A stretch of DNA of 45,713 nt from the NCBI GenBank assembly GCA_049366695.1, contig JBMNCR010000090.1, forward strand, positions 1-45,713, in the 5' to 3' direction. Source of the stretch: JBMNCR01 sp049366695. GTDB taxonomy: Bacteria; Bacillota; Clostridia; Eubacteriales; Alkalibacteraceae. The translations under genes were made by a program, and so were the position numbers. How positions within the stretch are numbered: position 1 is the stretch's first letter; each line of letters opens with the position of its first letter. The notes below the pieces were generated by a model that made no database searches, was not told the origin of the DNA, and was given only the letters and a program-made list of their open reading frames with translations. Below are positions 18,616-26,243 of this stretch, piece by piece.

Positions 18616-19764
18616 TTATTTTAATACTCTTCTTAGAATTGGTTCTTGTACTTTTATTGCACCAACTGGACACATCTCTTGACAACAAAAGCATCTAATA
18701 CATTCTTTCTTATCAAATGCCGGAACTGACTTGCCCTTTTTATCTACCATTTTTATAACATTTGGCTTTTCGGGGCATATCTCATAACATCTATTACAAC
18801 TTATGCAATTATCATAGACTAGTTTTGGATATGGAGCTAAAGAATTGCGAAGAAAATTTAAAGAATACTTATTTCCAAACACTTCTCTATTTTCACGAAC
18901 TAATTCAAAATCATCTATCTTCATTTCTCCTATGCTTTCACCTATAACTTCTATGTCTCTTTCTAATACTGCTCCCCATTTTTTTTCATTAACTATTCTA
19001 AACTGTGGTATATCTAGAGGATTGTTGTAACCTATTAATTTTACGGCTGTAGAATCAACTGCTGATAAACTTTCCCCCATAATTATAGTATCTATTTTTT
19101 TTGCTTTACCATTTCTTGGTCCATTACATTCCATTCCTATTATTCCATCTAAAATGGCAAATTTAGTATCTAATAAACTATTCAAATCTAATAACATAGT
19201 TGAAAAATTTTCATTGTTTTTCATCCTTGCATGCCATACTGCTTTTCTTGTACCTGGAACACATCCAAATTGATTCTTTATAGCACCAGTATAATACATC
19301 ATCCCGTGTGTTTTTAGCTTTGGCAAAGTTATTAGACAATCACATTCATATGCCACTGTTGATACTTCCCAAGATTTACACAGTATCCCTTCACTAAATT
19401 CCACTCTTGTATATTCATTAAAATCGCTAAATTTAACATTGTATTTTTTAGCTACTTCTATAAGCCCGCACTTTTCAGCTGCTTTAAATCCACTTCCAAA
19501 GCCTGGCGAATCTCCAAAACTAATATTATGTGTATAATCTTTTAACACTCTAATTACTGCTTCAAAAAACTTGTAATTAGTAACTACCGGTGAGTCTTTT
19601 GGTTCTGCTAGTAACAAATTGGGCTTTAGTAGAACCTTTGAATTATAGGGTATAAGTTTTCTTATAAATTCCTCTCCACCTAAAGATATAAAACCTTGTC
19701 TGATTTTTGATTCAATTAATCCAACGTCGTATTTATCACATTTTAATAATGCAATTTTCTCCAT
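18616..19764 (-). CDS. DUF362 protein with two 4Fe-4S ferredoxin motifs
   Basis: A 382-residue protein. Residues about 1-290 are a DUF362 domain (VLLKPNLL near 45-52, FGDSPGFGSG, LPKLKTHGMMYYTGAIKN, LDGIIGMECNGPRNG). The C-terminus carries two CxxCxxCxxxCP clusters, CISCNRCYEICP and CIRCFCCQEMCP, for two 4Fe-4S centres. Members are abundant in anaerobes, but the biochemical role is not established; electron transfer to an unknown acceptor is a guess. It follows the endonuclease IV gene and precedes addB by 15 bp, so it probably shares their transcript. Confidence 0.85.
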   Translation of the reverse strand: MEKIALLKCDKYDVGLIESKIRQGFISLGGEEFIRKLIPYNSKVLLKPNLLLAEPKDSPVVTNYKFFEAVIRVLKDYTHNISFGDSPGFGSGFKAAEKCGLIEVAKKYNVKFSDFNEYTRVEFSEGILCKSWEVSTVAYECDCLITLPKLKTHGMMYYTGAIKNQFGCVPGTRKAVWHARMKNNENFSTMLLDLNSLLDTKFAILDGIIGMECNGPRNGKAKKIDTIIMGESLSAVDSTAVKLIGYNNPLDIPQFRIVNEKKWGAVLERDIEVIGESIGEMKIDDFELVRENREVFGNKYSLNFLRNSLAPYPKLVYDNCISCNRCYEICPEKPNVIKMVDKKGKSVPAFDKKECIRCFCCQEMCPVGAIKVQEPILRRVLK

Positions 19765-19827
19765 ATTTTTTCTTTATCCTCCTAATGAAAATAAATTACC
19801 AATTATACTACTTTGATTTGTAAATAG

Positions 19828-20664
19828 TTAAACTCTCTCTATGCTTTTTTTTATTAGTCTTATCTCTTCTGCATAACCTTCTAACTCATTTGGTGTTTCT
19901 AAGAAAAAAGGGATACTCTTAAGTTTATGATGAGCTACTATTTTTATTATTGTTTCAAATCCTATATATCCTTTTCCTATCTTTTCGTGTCTATCTTTAT
20001 AACTAGATACTGAAAATTTACTATCATTTAAATGTATTGCCTTAAGTTTTTCTAATCCAATAATTCTATCAAATTCTTCAATAACACCTTCTAGATTATT
20101 CACTATATCATAACCGGCAGAAAAAATATGACATGTATCTAAACACACGCCCAATTTTTCTTTATATTTTACCCCATTAATAATCTCATTTAATTCATCA
20201 AATGTAGAACCAACTTCCGTACCTTTACCAGACATTGTTTCTAACAATATGATAATATTACAATCTTCTTTTATTGTATCATTTAGTATTTCAACTATCA
20301 TCTCAATACCCTTATCTTTTCCCTGTCCCATATGATTACCTGGATGAAAATTATATAAATTACAAGGTATTGACTGAAGTCTTTTTAAATCCTCTTCAAA
20401 AATCATTCTTGCAAAGTTCCTAGTCTCTTCAGAATTAGAGCACATATTTAAAGTATAAGGTGCATGAGCCAATATTGGAGCAAATTCATTTTCCTTCATT
20501 AATACAAGAAGTTTTTCTATATCATCATTATCCAATTTTTTTGCCTTTCCTCCCCTAGGATTACGAGTAAAAAACTGGAATGTATTAGCCCCAATCGACA
20601 ATGCATTTTTACCAGCACAGTAAAAACCTTTTGAAATAGATAAATGCGATCCTATACTAATCAT
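19828..20664 (-). CDS. nfo: Endonuclease IV (AP endonuclease)
   Basis: A 278-residue TIM-barrel AP endonuclease that incises DNA 5' of abasic sites and removes 3' blocking groups. Zinc-ligand motifs are visible: GSHLSISKGF at the start, LAHAPYTLN, NFHPGNHMGQG, LLETMSGKGTEVG, GVCLDTCHIFSAGYD, IHLNDSK, RHEKIGKGYIGF and FFLETPNE. An in-frame TTG lies at 20685 but AAAGGAG is eight bases before the ATG at 20664. It fits functionally with the downstream repair genes addB and addA. Confidence 0.95.
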   Translation of the reverse strand: MISIGSHLSISKGFYCAGKNALSIGANTFQFFTRNPRGGKAKKLDNDDIEKLLVLMKENEFAPILAHAPYTLNMCSNSEETRNFARMIFEEDLKRLQSIPCNLYNFHPGNHMGQGKDKGIEMIVEILNDTIKEDCNIIILLETMSGKGTEVGSTFDELNEIINGVKYKEKLGVCLDTCHIFSAGYDIVNNLEGVIEEFDRIIGLEKLKAIHLNDSKFSVSSYKDRHEKIGKGYIGFETIIKIVAHHKLKSIPFFLETPNELEGYAEEIRLIKKSIERV

Positions 20665-20716
20665 TTGTATTTCTCCTTTATTCAAATACTAAACACCGTA
20701 AACATCAGTAAACATC

Positions 20717-20737
20717 AGGGACGGTTCTTATTGTTTT
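20717..20737. repeat. Left terminal inverted repeat of the RAYT element
   Basis: AGGGACGGTTCTTATTGTTTT is found here and exactly inverted at 24663-24683. It overlaps the stop codon of the transposase gene. Similarity continues imperfectly for several bases outside (ACATC here, ACACT there). A 10-bp tandem copy GTAAACATCA lies just outside at 20698-20717. I recall the AAGAACCGTCCC motif next to many Firmicute RAYT genes, but this needs a search. Confidence 0.85.
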
Positions 20738-21504
20738 GTCATGTTGTGCAATCTTGCTACAGAAATCTCTGTTAATTTACTTAGCTTTCGTAATGACAAA
20801 TTACATTCTTCTCTTATTTCTTTAACAAGTCTTTCAAGAACATCTAGTTGTCCCTTTAATTCTTTAGCTTCTATTATACCGTATTTTGTGCAATATTTTT
20901 CAATAATATTTTGCGCTCTATCCAATCGATATTGCTCCAAATCTTCCTTTATTTCTAGATATTCCTGCTGTTCTTCTTTGTCATGAAATGTTATAAATGA
21001 ATCGTGTTTGTTCTGAAAGTAATTCTTCACACTGGCCACAATCTCTTTATTCAGCTTTTTTGGATTTCCTATAAATAATTGATAACTACTCCATTTATAA
21101 TCTAATGGTGTATCAACTATCTTTGCCTTTACAGGATTCATATGTACATATCTTATGACCTTCATCATATAGTCTTCTGTTTTTATAACCTCACTTTTAT
21201 ATCTATCTTGAAATACATGTCCAACTGTTTGATGTACTCTATGATAATGCATGGCATATTTAATGTTAATTCGTTTCATACCAATGGACAGATATTCTTT
21301 TTCGGCTTTCATAACTATATGCACATGATTATCCATAATACACCATGCAACTAATTTTATTATTTCTTCAGATTCTAACTGTTTTAACACGTTCATAAAG
21401 TATTCTTTATCTTTATTATCTTTAAATATAGATGCTTTATTGTTCCCTCTCATTATTATATGATAGTATCCTGTTTCACTTAGTTGCCTTGCTTGTCTTG
21501 ACAT
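20728..21504 (-). CDS. RAYT / IS200-like Y1 (HUH) transposase
   Basis: A 258-residue REP-associated tyrosine transposase. The Y1 domain opens with ETGYYHIIMRGNNKASIF; the HUH motif is DNHVHIVMK (His-x-His, residues about 58-66), and the catalytic Tyr is expected within KTEDYMMKVIRYVHMNPVKA. The C-terminal tail (about 190-258) ends in a helix-turn-helix-like segment (CNLSLRKLSKLTEISVARLH), common in RAYTs. The ribosome site GGAGGAGG is about 26 bases before the ATG with a hairpin in between. The gene is flanked by 21-bp inverted repeats, and a group II intron has entered its leader. It appears intact. Confidence 0.9.
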   Translation of the reverse strand: MSRQARQLSETGYYHIIMRGNNKASIFKDNKDKEYFMNVLKQLESEEIIKLVAWCIMDNHVHIVMKAEKEYLSIGMKRINIKYAMHYHRVHQTVGHVFQDRYKSEVIKTEDYMMKVIRYVHMNPVKAKIVDTPLDYKWSSYQLFIGNPKKLNKEIVASVKNYFQNKHDSFITFHDKEEQQEYLEIKEDLEQYRLDRAQNIIEKYCTKYGIIEAKELKGQLDVLERLVKEIREECNLSLRKLSKLTEISVARLHNMTKQ

Positions 21505-21512
21505 AGTATGTC

Positions 21513-21531
21513 GAGTAGATTGAATCTACTC
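21513..21531 (-). promoter_or_regulatory. Hairpin between ribosome site and start codon of the RAYT gene
   Basis: GAGTAGATT-G-AATCTACTC (plus strand) is a perfect 9-bp inverted repeat. In the mRNA it lies between GGAGGAGG and the ATG at 21504. Folding it would bring the ribosome site to about eight bases from the start codon, a normal distance. It may therefore enable or regulate translation, or be a transposase-recognised hairpin. Confidence 0.55.
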
Positions 21532-21588
21532 CTCCTCCCTTCTTTATTACAATTTATTAGAGAGTCCAAGTCAATTCGCACCCTCACA

Positions 21589-21621
21589 GAACCCATCGTG
21601 CCCTTCTAAGGCAATAGGCTC
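21589..21621 (-). ncRNA. Group II intron domain V
   Basis: The 33-nt minus-strand segment starts GAGCC and ends GGGTTC. It folds as an 8-bp helix, a 2-nt CG bulge, a 5-bp helix and a 5-nt loop. The catalytic AGC triad at positions 2-4 pairs with GUU, including the characteristic G-U wobble. A domain VI-like stem (GAGGGT with ACTCTC) follows at 21585-21560. The catalytic core therefore looks intact. Confidence 0.88.
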
Positions 21622-21633
21622 TTCACTCATCCT

Positions 21634-22911
21634 TTAACACCAGATATCTACATATAATTTGGGTTCTATTATTGGATGTTTCTTAAGTAATAGATTATAC
21701 CTTTTCCAGTTCAGGTAAGAACGCTGACTTCTTCTTTTCAATGTTTTATATAAACATATCTTCACATATCTATAAAATTTCATGAGCCCTTCATAATTAC
21801 CATTTACTCCGTAATATCTATAGTGACCCCTTATTTTAAGATTTATCTTTTCAATCAAATCTAACAGATTTATGTGCATATTGGCTTCCATCCATTCCTT
21901 TGCATTCTGCTTTTTCTGATTGAGTTTCTTCTTACTTGTCCTTACTAAAACTCTGTATTTACCTGTTCTAGTTTTCCCATTTATAAATGTGAATCCTAGA
22001 AAATCAAACATCTCTACTTCACTGTTATTCTCTCGTGCAAATCTTCCAAATGGCATTATCTTTGTTTTATCTTCTTCTATTTCTAGCCCGAATTTCTTCA
22101 GTCTTTCTTTTAGTTCTCGACAAAATCTTTTGGCTTCATTTTCATATTGAAACATACATACACAATCATCTGCATACCTCACGATATACGCTTCTCCCTT
22201 GTAGTATTTCTTAATATGCTTTTCAAACCATAAATCTAGTACAGAGTATAGGTATACATTTGCCATCACTGGGGATATAAGTCCACCTTGTGGTGTTCCT
22301 TTATCACTCTCATAATATTTTAATTCTTCTATTATTCCACCATAAAGGAACCTCTTTATATATCTGATAAATTTCTTATCATCAATATCATTCTCCAAAA
22401 ACTTTATTAACCACTCGTGATTTATATTTTCAAAGAATCCTTTTATATCCGCATCCACTACAAAGTTTATTTTCTTTTTCATTATCAGATTATTAACTTC
22501 TTTTACCGCTTGATGACAATTTCTTTTTCGTCTAAATCCATACGAACTATCAAGAAATCTTTCTTCATATACTCCATCAAGACAGTTTCTCATAACACCT
22601 TGAACTAGTTTATCTTCGTATGATGGTATTCCTAATGGTCTGTATTTCCCATTCCCCTTTGGTATATGGACTCTCTTAACTGGTTTTGGCTTATAACTAA
22701 ATGTTCTCATCCGAGTAATTAATTCATTAATATTTTCATCTAATTTGATTTCATATTCTTCTTTTGAGACACCATCTTCACCAACTGCCTTATTCTTAGA
22801 TTGTCTTTTATGCTCTGCTTTTATATTATCAGCATTTACATAATTTATTAGACCTTGCACTCTTTTGAATTTGTTTGATTGTATTCTTATTTTACTAAAT
22901 TCATTTTCCAT
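21634..22911 (-). CDS. ltrA: Group II intron reverse transcriptase/maturase
   Basis: A protein of about 425 residues with reverse transcriptase and maturase (X) domains. The visible RT blocks are HIPKGNGKYRPLGIPSYEDK, SSYGFRRKRNCHQAV, VDADIKGFFENINHEWL, GTPQGGLISPVMANVYL, and the catalytic YADD in YIVRYADDCVCMF. Domain X follows (WMEANMHINLLDLIEKINLK, then IRGHYRYYGVNGN). There is no HNH endonuclease at the C-terminus. GGCGGTGAG lies just upstream of the ATG at 22911; an ATG at 22947 lacks a ribosome site. The protein is probably functional as a maturase, but its intron RNA is split by the IS3 element. Confidence 0.92.
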   Translation of the reverse strand: MENEFSKIRIQSNKFKRVQGLINYVNADNIKAEHKRQSKNKAVGEDGVSKEEYEIKLDENINELITRMRTFSYKPKPVKRVHIPKGNGKYRPLGIPSYEDKLVQGVMRNCLDGVYEERFLDSSYGFRRKRNCHQAVKEVNNLIMKKKINFVVDADIKGFFENINHEWLIKFLENDIDDKKFIRYIKRFLYGGIIEELKYYESDKGTPQGGLISPVMANVYLYSVLDLWFEKHIKKYYKGEAYIVRYADDCVCMFQYENEAKRFCRELKERLKKFGLEIEEDKTKIMPFGRFARENNSEVEMFDFLGFTFINGKTRTGKYRVLVRTSKKKLNQKKQNAKEWMEANMHINLLDLIEKINLKIRGHYRYYGVNGNYEGLMKFYRYVKICLYKTLKRRSQRSYLNWKRYNLLLKKHPIIEPKLYVDIWC

Positions 22912-23236
22912 TTTCTCACCGCCTCTTTGTGCTGAGTATTGTTTCATTTAGTAAATCGAATTTGTGTTCTTCCCTTCACTCCACGGTCGTTACTCGCTTC
23001 ATTACTACTATGAAAGAATCCGACTCCTCATACATCTTCTCTTATACCTTGAATTAAATGATTCTTGTGTATTAGATTACCTTTTTGGGAACATATGAGG
23101 TCTCCAAGGTATCACACATATAACACTCTTAAACTCGCCACGCTCTAAGACCCCGGTGGAACTCTCTCAATCTTACCTTTAACGATTGAGTTGGTGTTGT
23201 TTGCTGTTGAGGTGAAAACTGGATTGTCAACACTTT

Positions 23237-24034
23237 TTAGGACACTTTTTTCTCGGACATCAATGTTCTATATTCTGCTGGTGTTAAATAATTCAATGAC
23301 CCGTGAATTCTGAAATTATTATACCAGTTTACATAATCCATTAGTTCGTATTTTAGTTCTTCTAGACTTTCAAATCTTCTATTATACGCAAACTCCGTCT
23401 TTACTATTTTAAATGTAGCTTCTGCAACTGCATTGTCATATGGGCAACCTTTTTTACTTAATGATCGTTTTATTTCAAATGTGTCTAAAAGATCATCTAT
23501 TGCTTTATTTTTAAATTCATTGCCTCTATCTGTATGCAGGATATTTATATTATTCAAAGGTGTTTTTACTGTGGAAAAGGCTTTTATAACAAGGTCGCTC
23601 GTTTTATTGGCTCCTGCTGAATATCCGATTATTTCCCTGTTAAATAAATCAATTAACAAACAAATATAATGCCATTTACCTAGTACATTAACATACGTTA
23701 AATAGCTTACTACAACATCTTGAATAACCTCTCTATTAAACGCTCTATTTACTTGGTTAGCTATGTTCTCTTCATTGCATTTTGTTTTATGTAATTTAAA
23801 CTGTTTAACTGTATATTGGGACACTAATCCATATTTCTTCATAATCTTCCCAATTCTTCTGCGGGACACCTTATATTTTAACTTTAAAAGTTCTTTTCTT
23901 ATTTTTCTAGTGCCATAATTATTCCTACTAGCCTTAAATATCTTAATAACATTATCTTCTAATTCACTATCAATTACATTTTCTTTACTATTGTAATAAA
24001 TTAAGCTTCTTGAAATCTTCAAACATTTACACAT
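23237..24034 (-). CDS. IS3-family transposase OrfB, first catalytic Asp lost
   Basis: A 265-residue rve-type integrase domain protein. The N-terminal HTH_21 region (NNYGTRKIRKELLKLKYKVS) is followed by the DDE core: DVVVSYLTYVNV, LHTDRGNEFKN and NAVAEATFKIVKTEF. Related transposases read SDLTYV at the first site; here residue 111 is Tyr (TAT at 23702-23704), a single-base change from GAT. The second Asp and the Glu remain. OrfB would normally be made as an OrfAB fusion by -1 frameshifting; upstream in this frame codons for KIVLANKNKYSISA run on into OrfA, as expected. It is probably inactive. Confidence 0.85.
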   Translation of the reverse strand: MCKCLKISRSLIYYNSKENVIDSELEDNVIKIFKASRNNYGTRKIRKELLKLKYKVSRRRIGKIMKKYGLVSQYTVKQFKLHKTKCNEENIANQVNRAFNREVIQDVVVSYLTYVNVLGKWHYICLLIDLFNREIIGYSAGANKTSDLVIKAFSTVKTPLNNINILHTDRGNEFKNKAIDDLLDTFEIKRSLSKKGCPYDNAVAEATFKIVKTEFAYNRRFESLEELKYELMDYVNWYNNFRIHGSLNYLTPAEYRTLMSEKKVS

Positions 24035-24069
24035 GGCGCTGATACTGTACTTATTCTTATTTGCAAGAA

Positions 24070-24363
24070 CTATTTTGATTTTCGTCCCATTATCAGCGCC
24101 GCTTGCTTTAAAATATCATTTTCCATCCTCAGTTGCTGCAACTATTTACGTAATTCTATTAATTCTTTTTCATCATCTGTTCTATTGTCTTTAGCTTTAA
24201 ACGACCCAGTTGTACTAAAATCATTAACCCATTTATTAACAGTAGATCTTGCTAGGTTATATTCTTTAGATACTTCAATTACGCTTTTTCCATTTTTTAC
24301 TAATAAAACAATTTGTTTCTTAAATTCATCTGTATATCTTTTGGCTTTGTTTGAACTTGACAT
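24070..24363 (-). pseudogene. IS3-family OrfA with an in-frame nonsense codon
   Basis: The helix-turn-helix protein starts at the ATG at 24363 (GGAGG eight bases before) with SSNKAKRYTDEFKKQIVLLV. It stops at TAG 24142-24144, after ELIELRK. Reading past it in the same frame gives LQQLRMENDILKQAALIMG and a stop at 24070-24072, the leucine-zipper end normal for this family. A sense codon (GAG or AAG) has probably mutated to TAG. Without the zipper and frameshift region no OrfAB transposase can form. Confidence 0.82.
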
Positions 24364-24662
24364 GATATTAATCCTCCACATAATTTTATTTATTTTACCA
24401 TGTCCGAATATTTATTGTCTAATTAAGTATAGCCTATCCAAACATCAACTTCCACTCTATCTAATCTAACGGGGCTCAATCACTTCACTCATTGCGGCTC
24501 GAATAGTTGTTTACCTACGCTTAAACCTAACCTCACGGCTTCGGCTCCAAGGCTAACTACTAGCAGATGGTTAGTCTTTACTAGGTTGGGGTTCCACCGA
24601 CTATATATGTGAAACCGAACTGGCGCACCACCTCTTATATAGTTTAGCATATATAAAAAACA

Positions 24663-24683
24663 AAAACAATAAGAACCGTCCCT
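24663..24683. repeat. Right terminal inverted repeat of the RAYT element
   Basis: An exact inverted copy of the 21-bp repeat at 20717-20737, ending AAGAACCGTCCCT. It lies about 30 bases outside the group II intron 5' end. This places both the intron and the IS3 copy inside the RAYT unit. The 24684-24835 stretch beyond holds nothing I can identify. Confidence 0.85.
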
Positions 24684-24835
24684 AGTGTTTGTTATTTCCA
24701 CCAAAGACAGTTAGTAATTTTACAATTGCGCTTGATTCCTTTATCACTTAATCTTCTATAATAAGGTTAAATAGATTTATGGATACTAGTAATTATCCTC
24801 GTGCAATAATTCATCACCTCCCATACATTATACTT

Positions 24836-26059
24836 TTAAATTCCAATATTGGAATTCTTATTAAATACTGTTTCACGTATCAGTTCAACAATAAATACGA
24901 TTAAATACCCAACTCCAGCAACTAACAAGCTTGCTGTTGCAGTATCCACTCCAATTACAGCTTGTTTTACAGTATTAATTATAATAGGCGAAAATGAAAC
25001 ACCTAAACCAATAACTGCTAATGCTGCTGAAATTGCTATTGTAGCCGATGTTTTAGGTACAGATTCAGAAATATAAAAAATTGAACATATTTGCTGATAC
25101 CCTGTACCCAAACCAAATACCATTCCACCAATAATGGTGACTGATAAACTCGTAGCAAATGAAAGGATAAAGAAAGCTAAGGATAATATTAAAAATCCCA
25201 TAGCAAGTGTATATTTTTTAAATAATCTAAGTATAAACCCAAAACTCAAAGCTACTATAAGTGACAAGATAAAATTCAGTGAACTAACTTTAGCTGCATC
25301 TGCTGAATCGCCTATACCCTTTTCCACAATCATCATAGATATATTAGTATAAAATGCAAAGAAAAGCCCTGAAACAAAAAAACATATAAAACACATATAT
25401 ATAAATGAAGGAGTTAGGATATTTTTGATGCCTTTTAAACCTATCCCTTTCCCAACAAGTTTCACCTCAAGATTTCCTTTTGGTAAAAATATACTCGTAA
25501 TAATCAAAACAGGTATAACAAGGATGTAAATCCAATATACATTGTACCAAGCAAATAATCCCAAATATCCTGCAAGTATTGTCAATGCAGCTGCACCTAT
25601 ATAGTCAGCGGCTTGTCTAAAACCCATCACTGTCCCCCGTTCTCTTCCACTAAAATATTCACATATAATAGAAGATGATAGGGGCATAAGCAACCCTTGT
25701 CCAACGCCTATTATTGCACTGCTTATGAATAATGCATTAATACTGCTATGGATAATTAAAGGAATTATACCTCCTATCCCCATAATTACTAGAGCAAATT
25801 GAGCAATAGTTTTTTTATGAATATATGTAGCTATAACTCCAGCAAATAATGTAGTTGGTACTAATGTTAATGACGGCATGGTTAAAATCATCTGAATCAT
25901 TGTAGTGGATACATTAGGGAATGACTCAGCTATTCTTGCTAGGATTGGAGCAAACGATGTGAACATGCTATCAAATATTGCAAACAAAAGAAGTGGCAAC
26001 AATTTACTAATAGTATTCCAATCACTTAAAACTAATTTGTTTTCCGCTCTATTTCTCAT
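24836..26059 (-). CDS. Major facilitator superfamily transporter
   Basis: A 407-residue protein with about twelve hydrophobic segments in two halves. The MFS cytoplasmic loop appears in degenerate form as GVIATYIHKKTIAQ between helices 2 and 3, and GRERGTVMGFRQAADYIGAA matches the helix 4-5 region. The first ATG (26074) contains the AAGGA site, so the ATG at 26059 is the start. It is the last gene of a same-strand set of corrinoid methyltransferase genes, so uptake of their methylated substrate, or export of its demethylated product, is likely. The substrate cannot be read from sequence. Confidence 0.88.
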   Translation of the reverse strand: MRNRAENKLVLSDWNTISKLLPLLLFAIFDSMFTSFAPILARIAESFPNVSTTMIQMILTMPSLTLVPTTLFAGVIATYIHKKTIAQFALVIMGIGGIIPLIIHSSINALFISSAIIGVGQGLLMPLSSSIICEYFSGRERGTVMGFRQAADYIGAAALTILAGYLGLFAWYNVYWIYILVIPVLIITSIFLPKGNLEVKLVGKGIGLKGIKNILTPSFIYMCFICFFVSGLFFAFYTNISMMIVEKGIGDSADAAKVSSLNFILSLIVALSFGFILRLFKKYTLAMGFLILSLAFFILSFATSLSVTIIGGMVFGLGTGYQQICSIFYISESVPKTSATIAISAALAVIGLGVSFSPIIINTVKQAVIGVDTATASLLVAGVGYLIVFIVELIRETVFNKNSNIGI

Positions 26060-26243
26060 TTTTTTTCCTTTCAATTAATATTGAATTATAATAATCATGT
26101 ATTAATAACAAATGTGCTAAGTTCTTAATTATTTTGAGGAATATATTTATATGTCTTATATTGAAATTCAATAATTATTCTAAGAAAATAAATATTAATG
26201 CAATAATGTCAAATATAATACTTTCGATATTACCACATACTAA

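Larger units (their letters stand above)
23225..24423 (-). mobile_element. IS3-family insertion sequence (IS150-like), inactivated
   Basis: About 1.2 kb with orfA and orfB in the IS3 arrangement, overlapping so that OrfB is in the -1 frame. Imperfect terminal repeats are seen: TGTCAACACTTTTTAGGACA reading inward at 23225 and AGACAATAAATATTCGGACA reading inward from 24423, with 13 of 20 positions alike. I could not assign a target duplication. The element lies inside domain I of the group II intron, about 200 bases from its 5' end. Both reading frames carry disabling changes. Confidence 0.8.
21556..24628 (-). mobile_element. Group II intron, split by an IS3-family insertion
   Basis: The minus strand begins GTGCG at 24628, a canonical group II 5' end, and ends in a domain V/VI pair near 21556-21621. 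The six bases before the 5' end, GAGGTG (24634-24629), are exactly complementary to CACCTC at 23214-23209, a convincing IBS1/EBS1 pair. The segment from 23224 to 22912 contains the familiar domain II-III sequence GGAGTCGGATTCTTTCATAG. Subtracting the IS3 element leaves about 1.87 kb, the usual size for an intron with a reverse transcriptase ORF in domain IV. The 3' end is estimated to within a few bases. The intron sits in the 5' leader of the RAYT gene, same strand. Confidence 0.85.

Noticed and set aside
24489..24704. 71-codon minus-strand reading frame
   Set aside because: It lies across the group II intron 5' end and the RAYT inverted repeat, has no ribosome site and resembles no protein; it is intron domain I sequence.
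24784..24829. 15-codon reading frame after GGGAGGTG near 24820
   Set aside because: The ribosome-like site touches the ATG and the peptide is too short and featureless to support.
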